Counted from the stretch's first letter, positions 48,301 through 59,540 are shown. The stretch: 64,000 nucleotides of DNA from Eucommia ulmoides (GCA_016647705.1 CM028334.1:6367046-6431045); one strand, 5' to 3'. Made by a program: numbers and translations. Notes: generated by a model from the letters alone, not told the origin.

Positions 48301-50952
48301 CGATAACGCAATAACAATCTAACAATACATAACTTAGTTTGCTTTAACGTTAACGCAACAACTAATTGCGTTAACCATAACGCAAAATACCACTTACCAT
48401 TTTTCACGTACCTGCATCAACGTTAAAATCACAACATGTTTTTTTTGCTTACCTTATCAGCTGGCAGTAGACCGAGGGGAATGCCTCCCAAGTTGGAAGA
48501 AAACGTGGTGAGGCACCACCGCTCCAAACGCGGCACACTATACTGCCTACCCTCGGTGTGGTCAACCAACGTTGTGTGCTCGCACAACCAATACTGTAAG
48601 TAAAATTCGTAATATGTCAAGCAGGGTCCACAAACAACGCTTGTAAATATTTGAAAAACATTTTCACAATGGGTATGTGTATACCTGGAGAGCAAGCACG
48701 CACCCCGTGACCGCCCGGGGTTCCATGTACGATTTCTTGAGGCTGCTTTCGAGATCTGTGAACATCGCAGCTGTCCAGTTGTAATTTTCCATGTCTTCAA
48801 TTGTTTCAACATAGCGAACCAACGATTTCTGGACCTGCTGCCCAGTTGTCGCAAAGAAGCACGTGGTCATCAGGTGTAGAATAACCATGCGGATAACATC
48901 CTGTACTGTTTCATTGTTCGTGGCGGCGACATTCGCTTGCACTTGTGATCTCAAATAAGCAACACTAAACCCACGGTCTGCGAATGTTAGTCTGGACATG
49001 AATGGGGAGTCGAATTTTGTGTAACGACTCAGAACAATGGGTTCTTCACCCGTTGATATCCCGAATATCAGCTGGATGTCAAGCGGGGTTATCCGGATGA
49101 GCCTGCCCCCTATCCTAACCCCCCCCCCCCCCCCCCCCCCCCCGGGTGCAGGGTTGTAGCATCGGATGATCATTTCAATGAGATCATCATTTTTGTGGAT
49201 GTTTTCGAGCGTCACCCGCTGCTCATATAATGTCTCGAATATTTTTGCAAAGGGGGTCCGGGCCAGCAGTGCCTTATGCTGATCGTTGAGTTTGCAGTCT
49301 CTCAGTATTTCATAGGTCTGCTTAAGGTTGGAGCGATAAAGGAACGTCCGCTGGCTCGAACTTTCCTTTTTCGGCTTCTTTAGGAGTTTTACTGCAAGAA
49401 CGACGGGGGGAAACACAATTAATGCACATTACAAGCCACACGTTAACGTTAAAGCAGTTATCCATATCCCCTCATTACGTAACATAAAACTGGGTACTAT
49501 TTTGCGTTAACGTTAACGCACAACAAGAAATGCGTTAACGTTAACGCATTTCTTTCAAAAAAACAAAATATCGCACCAAAACGGCCCCCACCCTTTTCCC
49601 AGGCAAAACGTCTATGTGCGTTAACATTAATGCAATTACATCCACACGTCAACGTTAAAGCAAGACGCAGCAAATAGTGCTGCACCAGTCAGACAAACAA
49701 ACAAACCTAAATCTAAACACACAGGCTCAAATTAATGTTAACCTTAAAGCAGTCATCCATATCACTCGGTACGTAACAAAAACATGCTACTACTCTGCGT
49801 TAACGTTAACGCACAACAAGAAATGCGTTAACGTTAACGTATTTCTTTCAAAAAAACAAAATTTCGCACCAAAACGGTCTCCACCATTTTCCCAGGCAAA
49901 ACGTCTTTGTGCGTTAACATTAATGCAATTACATCAACGCATTAACGTTAACGCAAGATGCAGCAAATAGTGTTGCACCAGTCAGACAAACAAACAAACC
50001 TAAATCTAAACACACAGGCTCAAATTAATGTTAACCTTAAAGCAGTCATCCATATCACTCGGTACGTAACAAAAACATGCAACTACTCTGCGTTATAACG
50101 TTAACGCACAACAAGAAATGGGTTAACGTTAATGCGTTTCTTTAAAAAATACAAAATATCGCACCAAAACGGTCCCCACCCTTTTCCCAGGCAAAATGTC
50201 TATGTGCGTTAACATTAATGCAATTACATCCACGCGTTAACGTTAACGCAAGACGCAGCAAATAGTGCTGCACCAGTCAGACAAAAAACAAACAAACCTA
50301 AATCTAAACACACAGCCTCAAATTAATGTTAACGTTAAAGCAGTCATCCATATCACTCGGTACGTAACAAAAACAGGCAACTACTCTGCTTCAGCGTTAA
50401 CGCACCACAATAAATGCGTTAACGTTAACGCATTTTCCTCAACAAACCAGAACGTCGTCCCAGATTTGAGAAAAAAACCGACGAGTAACGCAAAAGGGCC
50501 CTCCCCCCTTTTTACAGGCAAATGTCTGTTTGCGTTAACATTAACGCAATCACATCAACGCGTTAACGGTAACGCAATCGAAGTACATAGTGGTGTACCA
50601 GACAAACAAACAAACCTAAATCTAAACATACGACTCACATTTATGTTAACGTTAACGCAAGCATTTTTTTTATAAATTCCTTCTTTTCGGAGGCAAAACA
50701 ACATGTGGGTCAACATCGCAAAACAACGAAACAAAACACGACGTACGATTTCAAAAAAAACGTAAACAGGGGAACAGAGCATTTCGGAGTCGGGTAAAAT
50801 AGACGAACATCATCGTCTCGCTTCGTGATTTTCATTTCTAAAACGCCGTCCCCTAACAACATTGTATCGATTTTAGGGTTTCACATACCGTCGGGACTGA
50901 GGGTTGCTCGTTTCTGTGTGGAAGACGAGGGGGCGCATTCAAAATTCTCCAT
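45366..50952 (-). pseudogene. ULP1/C48 SUMO-protease-like gene carried by the MULE, nine exons, broken
   Basis: Exons on the - strand: 50889-50952, 48685-49391, 48453-48593, 46669-47977, 46473-46563, 46166-46282, 45851-46090, 45674-45771, 45366-45567. All are GT-AG and in phase. The N-terminal part (LLARTPFAKIFE, then GRLIRITPLDIQLIFGIS) is a MULE-associated domain; a Gly run sits at 49120-49143. Exon 4 encodes a long coiled coil, then a Pro/Glu repeat and a basic tail (KGKGKQKE). The C-terminus is the cysteine-protease domain: catalytic His in NHWTVMVLD, Asn in FYNSI where Ulp1 has Asp, the oxyanion Gln in PQQRGATDC and Cys in TDCGIFVMYIM. ULP1 enzymes remove SUMO. Two defects: a frameshift in a G-run near 47060-47090 and a TGA at 45899-45901. 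Intron 1 (about 1.5 kb) holds a tandem repeat. Confidence 0.88.
49430..50690. repeat. Tandem repeat of about 295 bp, four to five units, in ULP intron 1
   Basis: 'gcagcaaatagtg.tgcacc' occurs at 49667, 49960 and 50255 and, altered, near 50580. The spacings are 293, 295 and about 325. Each unit carries two to four palindromes in fixed positions, plus 'acaaacaaacctaaatctaaacac', 'ccatatcactcggtacgtaac' and a 'gcaccaaaacgg.c.cca' block. The units are very similar, so the array is young or homogenised. Confidence 0.85.
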
Positions 50953-51524
50953 TATCTGAAGACGATGGGGCGATTTTGGATTATTAGTTTTAGGGTTTTG
51001 GGGTTTCAGAGTTTTTAAGCGAGGAGAGGATAGATAGCGTGGGAGAGAATAGAGAGCGTTTTGGCGGTTTTTTTGTATGCGATCGTGCAGCTAGTGGAAC
51101 GTGTAACAGGACATATCGGAATCAGAACGGACGCAGTAACACGCCGACAGCTAACCGTGCGTTAACGTTAACGCAATCCGCTACTGTTAACAGAAAAAAA
51201 AAAAAAAAAAAAAAAAATACCGTTGCAAAGCTATCGTCGAGCTCTTTAATTTGATCACATTTTTATATGATTTGATTCAGAAATCAGATTTATAGAAGCG
51301 GATTACGTATTGGGTGGTTTTTTTTTAGTGCCCTGTTCATGTTGTAGTGTTTGTATCCTCAGAATGGCATGTTGCGTAAATAAACTGTAAAAGGAAGGAC
51401 AAAATGGAAGGACTTTTTCTTAAAGAATTGAGGTGGTCTGAAAACTTAATTCTAATTGTACTAGGGTCTAAATTGTGAAGTGTGCTCTAACAGAGGACTA
51501 AAAAATAAAATTCCCTTAATCTAT

Positions 51525-53227
51525 TTAACTTTTTAATAGAAGGAGACAAAAATGATATTTTTTGAGGTTTTTTTATTGTTTTATCTTATTATAAGAAATT
51601 AACCATACGAAGTGTTTGATTTATAAAAGAACTCCTTGGAAACAGTGTGTAGAATTTTATTCATAGCGATTGTCAAATTTGCAACTATTTTTCGATATGC
51701 CATGATAGTTTCATGTTCTTCTATCTTTTTGTTCACCAAATCTTCATTTATTTTATCTATAAATTGATAAATTTTCACAAGCGCAATGTGTTGAGTTGAT
51801 GAGATTGCAGCAATACTATCGTATTGGATCAAGTCGATGTCCAATTCAAAGGATGGTGCATCTGGGTGAATTGATGTTTGAATGACGAAAGAGTCATGTA
51901 GTCTTTTATAATCTTGGCAATCATAGAATCGATATTTGGATCATCTTCTGTTCTGTTTTTTTTTTTTACTGTTATTAAACATTTTCGGAATCTGCTTCGC
52001 CGCCAATCAGTGTTGTCACTGTCACCATCCACTTTGTAACTACAAAGATAATTAACAAATTAAATTTTAAAAAATACAATTTAGGTTGCGCTTGGGTAAG
52101 GGATTTGGGGGAGGGATTTCATTTGGATAAGGGATTTTAAAATTCTTTTTTAACAAATATTTTTTTTGGGTATTGAGTAGAAAGGATTTGTAAAATCCCT
52201 TCAAGTGTAAAATAGAGGACTTGAAAATCCTTTTGTTTTAGGTGGAATTTGACAAATCCTCCTAAGAGAAGATTTCATCAATCTTGTTCATCAATCTTCT
52301 CCTTCGAGACTGCTTCTTTGTTGATTTATTCTTTGTCGATCTCCTTCTCCGTCGACTGCGATTTGGGTGCAGGGCTGCGCCATTGTTGATTTCACAAATC
52401 TGAGACCTATCGTTGTTTTCTTCTTTGTCGATCTCCTTCTTCATCGATCGATCAGTGCTGTTCTTCGATCGCGTCTTTGGGCTTCTTCGTCGTTCTTTGC
52501 AGTTCTTTGATCACCGTTCTTCGTCGCGTCTTCACGATTTGCACTATTTTTCGATCGCGTCTTCGAGCTTCTTTGTCGTTCTTCGATTGCGATTAGGATT
52601 CGTTTGATTCCGATTAGGGTTCGCAATCGTTCAAGCTTCGCCGCCATGAAAGCAGAGCTTCACCTTGGTAGTTGACGGCAGAGGAGAAGGAAACAATGGA
52701 GCTTCTCCTTCGCCAACGACTGCCGACGCCTCCTTCACAACTACCGTCGACATTCAAGCTCTGTTTTTGCTTTTTTATGTTCCCAAATGATATTTTATTT
52801 GGACATATTTTCAAAATAATTGTGAAGTAGTTTATAGCTCCCATAATTTAACAAATCTCTTGTTTGAGGTTTGTGTTTTAGTTCCATTAAAATTGTTCTG
52901 ATAATTCTGTTTCGTTCTCATAAATTTGTTGTTGAAATTTGGAATTAAAAGAAAAATTGTTTACAAATATTTTACCTATCCACATAAGAGAATTATAAAT
53001 TACACGATCAAATATTTTAACTCAAATAGTTATCCAAATAAGAGATTTGTTAAATGATAGAAGGTATAAACTACTTTACAATGATTTTGAGAATATGTCC
53101 AAATAAATATCATCTCATAAAACCCTAATCTATCATGTTTATTTTCAGATCAAACAGAGACTGTTTTCGTACCACAAACATTACAATTTGAATTTATGAA
53201 TAAGTTGTATCACTCCCCTATCTCTCT
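51525..53227. other. Region between the MULE and PEX14, with an inverted repeat
   Basis: About 52785-52870 and 53020-53120 are inverted copies ('atttatttggacatatt.tcaaaat', then 'gaagtagtttata', 'ttaacaaatctctt'), as in a MITE or hairpin of about 330 bp. A TTAGGTTGCGC start at 52081 resembles a Tourist end, but I could not find its partner. 52260-52770 is a 'cgtcttc/cgatcg'-rich patch with no gene recognised. Confidence 0.45.
51600..52040 (-). pseudogene. Unrecognised coding remnant
   Basis: Two overlapping - strand frames (51829-52032 and 51599-51844) give a protein-like sequence: DGDSDNTDWRRSRFRK, then SFELDIDLIQYDSIAAISS, then IEEHETIMAYRKIVANL. One frame change near 51890-51910 separates them. 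A TTTGTAG acceptor-like site precedes the upper part at about 52041. The composition is balanced and amphipathic, unlike the flanks. I do not recognise the family; it may be an exon of a transposon-encoded accessory protein. Confidence 0.3.
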
Positions 53228-54736
53228 CTAAGCTTCCTCTTGTATCTCACTAATTTGAAGCCCGGAGCTCCCTCCATTAGCATCCACCGCACCTCCGGAT
53301 TCCGATATCCTGGTGATCCTCTGCAACTCATCGGTTATAATATCCGAAGATGAAGAAGAAGACCGAGCCATCTCGTCGGTCAACCGTTCTTGCTGCTGTG
53401 GCAGCTTCTTTGGCTGTCGGATTGCGGCAGCCGCCTCTGGCATGGCAACAGGTGGCGGTTGGGGAGGGACCCATGAGCGCTGCGGAGGTGGACGCCCATT
53501 GGCAGGGCCACTCCTCTCATCGGTTTCTAATTCCGTGATTCTTACGTTCTTCCGCTGCCACCATGGCGCCGGCGAATCGTCTCCTCCGTTGAATTGGTTG
53601 GCGATTTCGGTGTCCTGAAATTTGGTGTTCATACTTTCAAAGCTCTCTTCTTGTTGGAAATAGCCCGAAGGGAAGTTTTGGGTGGAAGCAGCCTCCCATG
53701 GCTAACAAATCAAACCGAAACAAAACAAAAAAGTATTCTGAGAAAGTCAGATCAATCGAGGTCTTGTTTGATTAGTGTTTTTTGTTTCTGTGCTCAATTT
53801 TTTTTTTTTTGGAACAGAAACAGAAAACCAGAAACAAAAGTAAAATTTCTCATAATCTGAGATCAAAATGGAAACAATTTTTTTGTTCTGCTTCTCTGAT
53901 AATAGAAACAAAATATTAATGGAAACAGAAACACTTCCCAAACACCACTCTAATGTGTATAATAGGAGTGGTCATGGTCGGGCCGGGCCGGGCCAGGGCC
54001 AGGCCCTGTTAGAGTAATCACATGTTTTAGTAAGGTTTGAGCACGAGCACGAGCCCAGCCGGGAAATCGGATCTGAAATCAGGTTAGCCCCGGCCAAGAG
54101 ATCAGGCCTTAACCTAAAGCCCAAGCCCACACTAGAAATATACAGGTTAGCCCGGTCCGACACATAAATTGTTATTTTTTTAAAAATATGCTAATCTATT
54201 TTTATTTTGTTTTATTTTATATATAAAATAAAAAATAAATCACTTCAAAATGTATTGGGTAATATTAATCATATAATATATTTAAATATTATAATCATTT
54301 GCATGGATAATATCTATAAAAATACAATCCATGTATATTTAGTTAGTCCATGTATTATAGGAAAATTCAGGCAAAAGCTTGATGAAAACCTTAGGCCTAG
54401 GCGCTATGCGAGGATTTGATACAGGCTGATCGGGATTTGGCGGCAAATCATTGATCTCCTGGAAAATTCAAAAATAAAAAATAAATAAATTATAGACCAT
54501 ATATATATAAACACGTATTTTTACACTGATATTAGGGGGTAGAGAGTGTATCTACTCTGATATTAGGGGGTCTCTCTCCTCTTTGAACCATAGCCATTAT
54601 CTGCACCATGAAATCCGAAAAATCAGATAACTCTTTTTTTTCCTTTTTCCATTCAGAATCTCACAATAGAATTTGAATTTTGCAAAACACAAAGAAAGAC
54701 AATATATATCTGCCCTCAAAACAAGCCATCAGGAAG

Positions 54737-54794
<58 letters not shown>

Positions 54795-57700
54795 ATAGAA
54801 AGTAACCAATTCAGTGCCGGAAGAAATCAACAATTTACTTGGTTGGGGTTTGACTAGTGTTTATGTTTCTGTTCCTGTTCCTGTTCCTGCCTTTTTTTTC
54901 CCTCCTAAAAAACTTGAAACTGGGCTCTATTCTCATCCCAGAAATTTTTCTTAAATTCTCGGAACACGACAGAAAAAAAAATTGTTCCAACTTTTCTTGT
55001 ATAAAAAAGAAATAAACACAGACAAACAGAAACACTAGATTTTTCCTCTCCATTAAGACGAATAAAGGAAAGAAAAAAGGACAATAGGGATTATCTCTCC
55101 CAAGAACTCTTGCGCAAATATGAAAGCAATACGTGAGAGAAAAACTTACGTCCATATATGACTTCGGATGAGGTGGATTAGAAGGTTCCACAGATGCAGG
55201 CGGTGAAGATGATCTTGCTGCTCATCAATTACAAATAACATGACAATAGGCATTACATAAATATATACATATATATATAAGAAAAAAAAAATTGCACTGC
55301 ACAAAACAATCACCGGAACGTGTGTCATAGTCCGCCTTGCTGCCATTTGCATATGATTGCTGCAAAATAATGTGAAAAACGAGTAAGAAACTCAAAAAGA
55401 AAAAAGTTAACTCCAAGCCCAAATTTATGCCTTTTCTGTGGACTTACCCTTGAACTGGTGACTGGAACCTTACTATATTCTTGACCGAGAATTTGAGTTT
55501 GTCCTGAGAAAGAAAGAGAGAGAGATTAGCTAATAGATAATCCTCCAAAAGTGAAACAGTACAAAGTCTCTTGAAATACCAGGAAATAAAAGTACAATGC
55601 GTTTGATTCAAAATTTTCAGGCGGGCGTGTTTGTGCATACAGAGCTAAACTTTTTTCACGAATATTGTTTGTATGAAGAAGTGAATAAGGTAAGGACTAA
55701 GGAGTAGTGTGTAGACTATAAAGAAGCAGCAAAGCAACTTCAAAATACCTTCTAATTTCCTTATTGAAGTACTCATTGATTTCATTTCCTGTACTTGCGC
55801 ATTTAATAGATTCATGAGTTCCTCAAACTTTCTCTTCTCTGAAAAGGACAAAATAAACATCATTAATCTTTCTTTTGGCTGAAAATAGAAACAAAAATAT
55901 GGGTTTTATTCTAGAAGCCAAGAAAAAAAAACACAAGTTAATGAAAATAACCCACCTTGGGTGTTGGAAATTATCATTTCCTGGCTAGCCCGAGCAACAT
56001 CAGCAGCTGCTGCAGCTGCGGCTTTCGCGGCAGCAGTAGCTTCTTCTGCCAAACTTGGTTTTGAGTTGGTTTCTTGGACCACCTCCTTCTCTTCTTCCAA
56101 CACAACCTTGCGAATCCAGGATTTTAACCTAGGAACAACAGCATTCTGAAACAAGAAAAATGTAATTCTAATATTTACATTGACAGAAGAAAAATCTCCG
56201 TAGTCTATTATCTAGAAATCCATTTAAGAATTCTAACATGCAAAAAATGACCTAAACAGAAGCAAATAAGGATTAAGTAGGGCAATTTTTTTTAAGGAAA
56301 AAAAAAACTTGAGAAATTTAAAGAGGCTAGTAAAAATGCTTTTAGTGGTACCTTGGGCCCTGTTTATTTAGTCTTTTTGGTACAAAATTTTAGTTTTTAT
56401 TCTGAGAAAATTGAGCACAGAAACATAAATATAGGAAAAGAAAATATATGTTCCCGTTTATAGCACAAATGTTTGAATCTTTTTAAAATTTATGTTTCTA
56501 TTTTACGTTTTAAGGGAACAGAAACAAAAAAAATGAAACAGAAACACTAAACAAATGCTGCGCAGTAGCTTCTAAATTTAGGTATTTTACGTCAATGACA
56601 CAACAGGAACAGAAAAAAAAAAGAATTGAAAACGGAAACACTAAAAGATGCTACCTTAAAAACCACAGCTGTTCCAGCTCCTGAGACAACTAGCACCCCT
56701 ACAGCAAGAAGAGCATGTGACCAGTGAAATCGCATCAAAGTCCCCGCTTTAGAAACGGCACTTGCAGGAGCAGCTGCTGCAGGCTGAAGACTTTGAGCCG
56801 GGGCTTGTGTTTGAGTATTTAATGCAGGATTCAACTGACTACCTGAAATCAATATGCCAGAGCATGTCTATTGATTTATGTTCTATTCTAAATAAATAAA
56901 AAAATAAGGGAAAATTACCGGTTAATTCCAATTTTAGTGAAACTACCAATTAAACCCACATGTGAAAATAAACCAAATAATCTCAATCTATAGATTTTTT
57001 GAACCATCTAGTCCCAAATTTTAAAAAACACAGAAATTATATGACAAAATTACCCATGCATAATTCTCGCGTTTATAACTTCCTTATTTGGAGGTTTCAC
57101 ACAAAATCATTTTATTCAAATCAAAATAACTTTTAGTGTACATATTTTTTTTTTACGATATAATTACATATTTAAATTCATCTCAATAAAATCTTTAAAA
57201 TGATATCACATTGTAACATTACTATTACTGTATTACACCATATTACATATAACATTCACACTCGTTACGATATCCGATTCAACACAGGCAATATTACATT
57301 CCACATGCAATATGCTCTTTGTGAGTGGAATGTAACATTGTATGTATTGCCTATAACATTTCATTTTTACTGTTAACACAAATATCCTCTTTTGTGTGGG
57401 AATGTAAAATTGTCTGTGTTGAATCATATTTCATGTAGATATTACATTTAACATCTTATAATTCGTAGAAAACTAAAAAATCTGGAAGTACCCATGTAGA
57501 ATGTAACATGAATGTGAAAACTGAAAACTAATTAAAAAATAGTGAATTTGATATCGTTTTGTGTGTGGAATGTGACATTGCATGTATTGCCTGTAACATT
57601 TTCTATTTATTGTCAACACAGATATCATCTTTTGCGTGGAAATGTAACATTGCATGTATTGAATCGTATTTCATGTCGATGCTATATGTAACATCTTACA

Positions 57701-59540
57701 ATTCGTAAAAAAACTAAAAAATCTGGAAGTACCTATGTGAAATGTAACATGAATGTAAAAACTAAAAACTAATGAAAAAAATAGTGAATTTGATATCGTT
57801 TTGAAGATCTTGTTTAGATGAATCTGAATATATAATTATATTGTAAAAAACATATGTACAACAATAGTTATTTTTATTTTAATAAATGGTTATCTATTGC
57901 CTAAATTAGTTCTGCAAGATGGGGATGTATTATGTAGGCGCAACAATTAGCTGCTTTTTCGTCACAAAAATGACAAAAAGACCACTCGGTTCATGAAAAA
58001 AGTAGCGGGTATAATCGGTAGTTTTCAACCATTTTTAGGATCTCCCGGTAAGCACCCCTAAAAATAAAACCAAAGAACCAGCACCCCCTTTTGGGTGCCA
58101 TTTCAGCATTTATTAATGTCGGTTTCAGCAAGGTATTTTGATTTCGAAAAGATATCTGAAATTTTTTGTTAAAAAAAAATTACAAATCCCTTCTCAAAAC
58201 CAAGTCCCTTCTCCAAATATCTTACACAAACGCCCCCTTAAAGTATTACGCATAAATTCATTAAATGTCGAAACTTTTGAATCATTACAACCATTAGAAA
58301 TATACCAATTCGACGCAAGATTCAACAATTACCTTCATTTGTAGTTGGTTGTGAAGTTGATACAGGAGGGGGTGGATCCTGTCATTTAGCACAGAATGTC
58401 AACATTTTAACTCATGCTGATGTACGGTAAAACAAAAAAAGTATGAATTGCTTACAGGAACACGATGGAAAGCTTCATCTATCTCCTCCTTTGTAAGGCC
58501 CTTCCTCTCAAGAAAAGATCGTCTATACATAACAGGAGATCCCCTAACCTTCGGGTGTGAAAGGAATTTTATTGCATTTTCCACTTGTTCTGCCCGAATA
58601 GGTTCTGAATTAACGAAGACTGATGTTTCCTTGGCAGGCTCTATAGTGGCAGATTTCTGTTCCTCATTTTGTGGTTGCACGGCCTCGGAAACTGTAAATA
58701 AGGAACAGCAGGGTGGGTGGAGGAATATAAACTGTAAGACAATTCTGAACCAACATATATGTGTTCATGTACATATTAAGCTAATTAAAACGCTCTATTT
58801 CATAACTACTAGGCCCCAAAGTAAACCAACTCCAACTGAGAATTGAAGATAACTACATAGGCATCATCTAGCTTCATCCCTACTAAATTACATATACACT
58901 GCACCAATTATCCAGTTTCATATGCAACACAAGTAGAGACGCTAATTGTTGAGTTTATCCCACATTGGATGTGGAAGAGACTGGTGGTCAGATTAATCTT
59001 AGGGTAAACTTTGGGTTTGAAAGCGGCCCAAGACCACCCGTCACTGGTATCCGACATTACAACAACTCTAGCTCACCCGCCACAAAGGGAGAGACGGGTC
59101 GAGGGTTAATCGACTGATGACCATAAATAAGTATAGAGAGTAATGACTGCTCAGCGGCTCAGCCCAGTCCCCATCTATGTGAATTATTGCATTTAAACCT
59201 TTTATTCACCTTCCACTCCCCTCTACTTATGCATCGGCATACATCTTTGTTGATCCTAATTTCATCATCAACAAATTCTACACTTAATTCGCAAATTAAC
59301 TCTTGCGAACTGAAAAAATGGCGAAAGAAGACCAATATGAAAATTGAAGCTCCTCTCGAGTAATCTTCGCATAAGCTATTCCGATTAGACAATTTATTTC
59401 CATTTTTCATTGTTTATCTAATTAAATATTATCCGAATCCAATTTTCAGCACAACCGAATATTCAAGACAGGGAAGCAAACGCACCTGAATTTTGCGGCT
59501 TATCGTCGGCCGGATTTGGTGGAGTCGATGGAGTAGCCAT
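53228..59540 (-). CDS. PEX14: Peroxin 14, peroxisomal membrane docking protein, 520 aa, 12 exons
   Basis: PEX14 sits in the peroxisome membrane and docks the cargo receptors PEX5 and PEX7 during matrix-protein import. Exons on the - strand: 59486-59540, 58456-58691, 58333-58378, 56655-56842, 55956-56145, 55749-55838, 55448-55503, 55314-55359, 55150-55217, 54556-54600, 54390-54458, 53228-53701. All are GT-AG with matching phase and no stops. The conserved N-terminal receptor-binding domain is residues 49-96 (VENAIKFLSHPKVRGSPVMY, then RSFLERKGLTKEEIDEAF). An Ala/Pro/Gln linker leads to one membrane segment (about 155-174, ALLAVGVLVVSGAGTAVVF). A coiled coil spans about 205-268 (an Ala-rich run, then KFEELMNLLNAQVQEMKS). 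The rest is a Pro/Ser-rich cytosolic tail with RPPNIREINDLPPNPDQP and PWW. Length and order fit plant PEX14. A leader intron may run from a GTAACC donor near 59692 to the AG just upstream of the start codon. Confidence 0.96.
53755..53950. mobile_element. MITE-like copy in PEX14 intron 11
   Basis: The ends GTTTGATTAGTGTTTTTTGT and, inverted, GTTTGGGAAGTGTTTCTGTT bracket AT-rich DNA with inverted 'ggaacagaaacagaaa' words. It belongs to the same loose family as 32905-33139. No clear target duplication. Confidence 0.5.
54740..54794. repeat. (AT)n(GT)n microsatellite in PEX14 intron 9
   Basis: About 16 AT units followed by about 11 GT units. A compound dinucleotide run like this is likely to vary in length between individuals. 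Confidence 0.9.
57318..57805. repeat. 243-bp tandem duplication in PEX14 intron 3
   Basis: Two adjacent diverged units start at about 57318 and 57561 and share 'gtggaatgt.acattg.atgtattgcct.taacatt', then 'aaaaaatctggaagtacc', then 'atagtgaatttgatatcgtttt'. The words 'tgtaacatt' and its inverse recur throughout. No coding. Confidence 0.8.
58947..59115 (+). mobile_element. TRIM fragment in PEX14 intron 1
   Basis: Begins TGTTGAGTTTATCCCACATT like the TRIM LTR in DXR intron 7. It passes into CTGGTATCCGACATT, a degraded Met primer site, and then an internal part matching the other TRIM ('cgccacaaaggga', 'gggtcgagggtta'). The second LTR is missing. Confidence 0.7.

Larger units (their letters stand above)
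41150..51180. repeat. Dispersed palindrome array, core GTTAACGTTAAC
   Basis: Twenty-four exact 12-mers counted by eye: 41353, 41746, 41817, 41879, 43086, 44398, 44607, 44787, 44864, 44895, 44939, 44993, 46316, 46322, 48181, 48290, 49506, 49534, 49799, 49827, 50236, 50418, 50645, 51161. Many more sites have one or two changes. The usual full form is TGCGTTAACGTTAACGCA, its own reverse complement. Sites lie in intergenic DNA and introns of the MULE and are absent from its exons. Confidence 0.92.
40602..51515. mobile_element. Mutator-like element (MULE) with transposase and ULP1-protease genes, 10.9 kb
   Basis: Flanked by a perfect 9-bp duplication TTAATCTAT (40593-40601 and 51516-51524), the length made by Mutator-type transposases. 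The ends GAGTTTTTTTATTAAATAGT and, inverted, GGGAATTTTATTTTTTAGTC are degenerate but alignable, and CAGACCACC recurs in both subterminal regions (40677 and, inverted, about 51432). Inside are a MuDR-like transposase on + and a ULP-like protease gene on -, converging on 44209-45365. ULP genes carried by MULEs are known as KAONASHI-type elements in Arabidopsis. Nearly all non-coding DNA carries the palindrome described separately. Both genes are damaged, so the copy is not autonomous. Confidence 0.9.

Noticed and set aside
41150-51180. CRISPR array or telomere-like repeat
   Set aside because: The repeats are short perfect palindromes with irregular spacing in a plant transposon; there are no unique equal-length spacers and no telomere unit.
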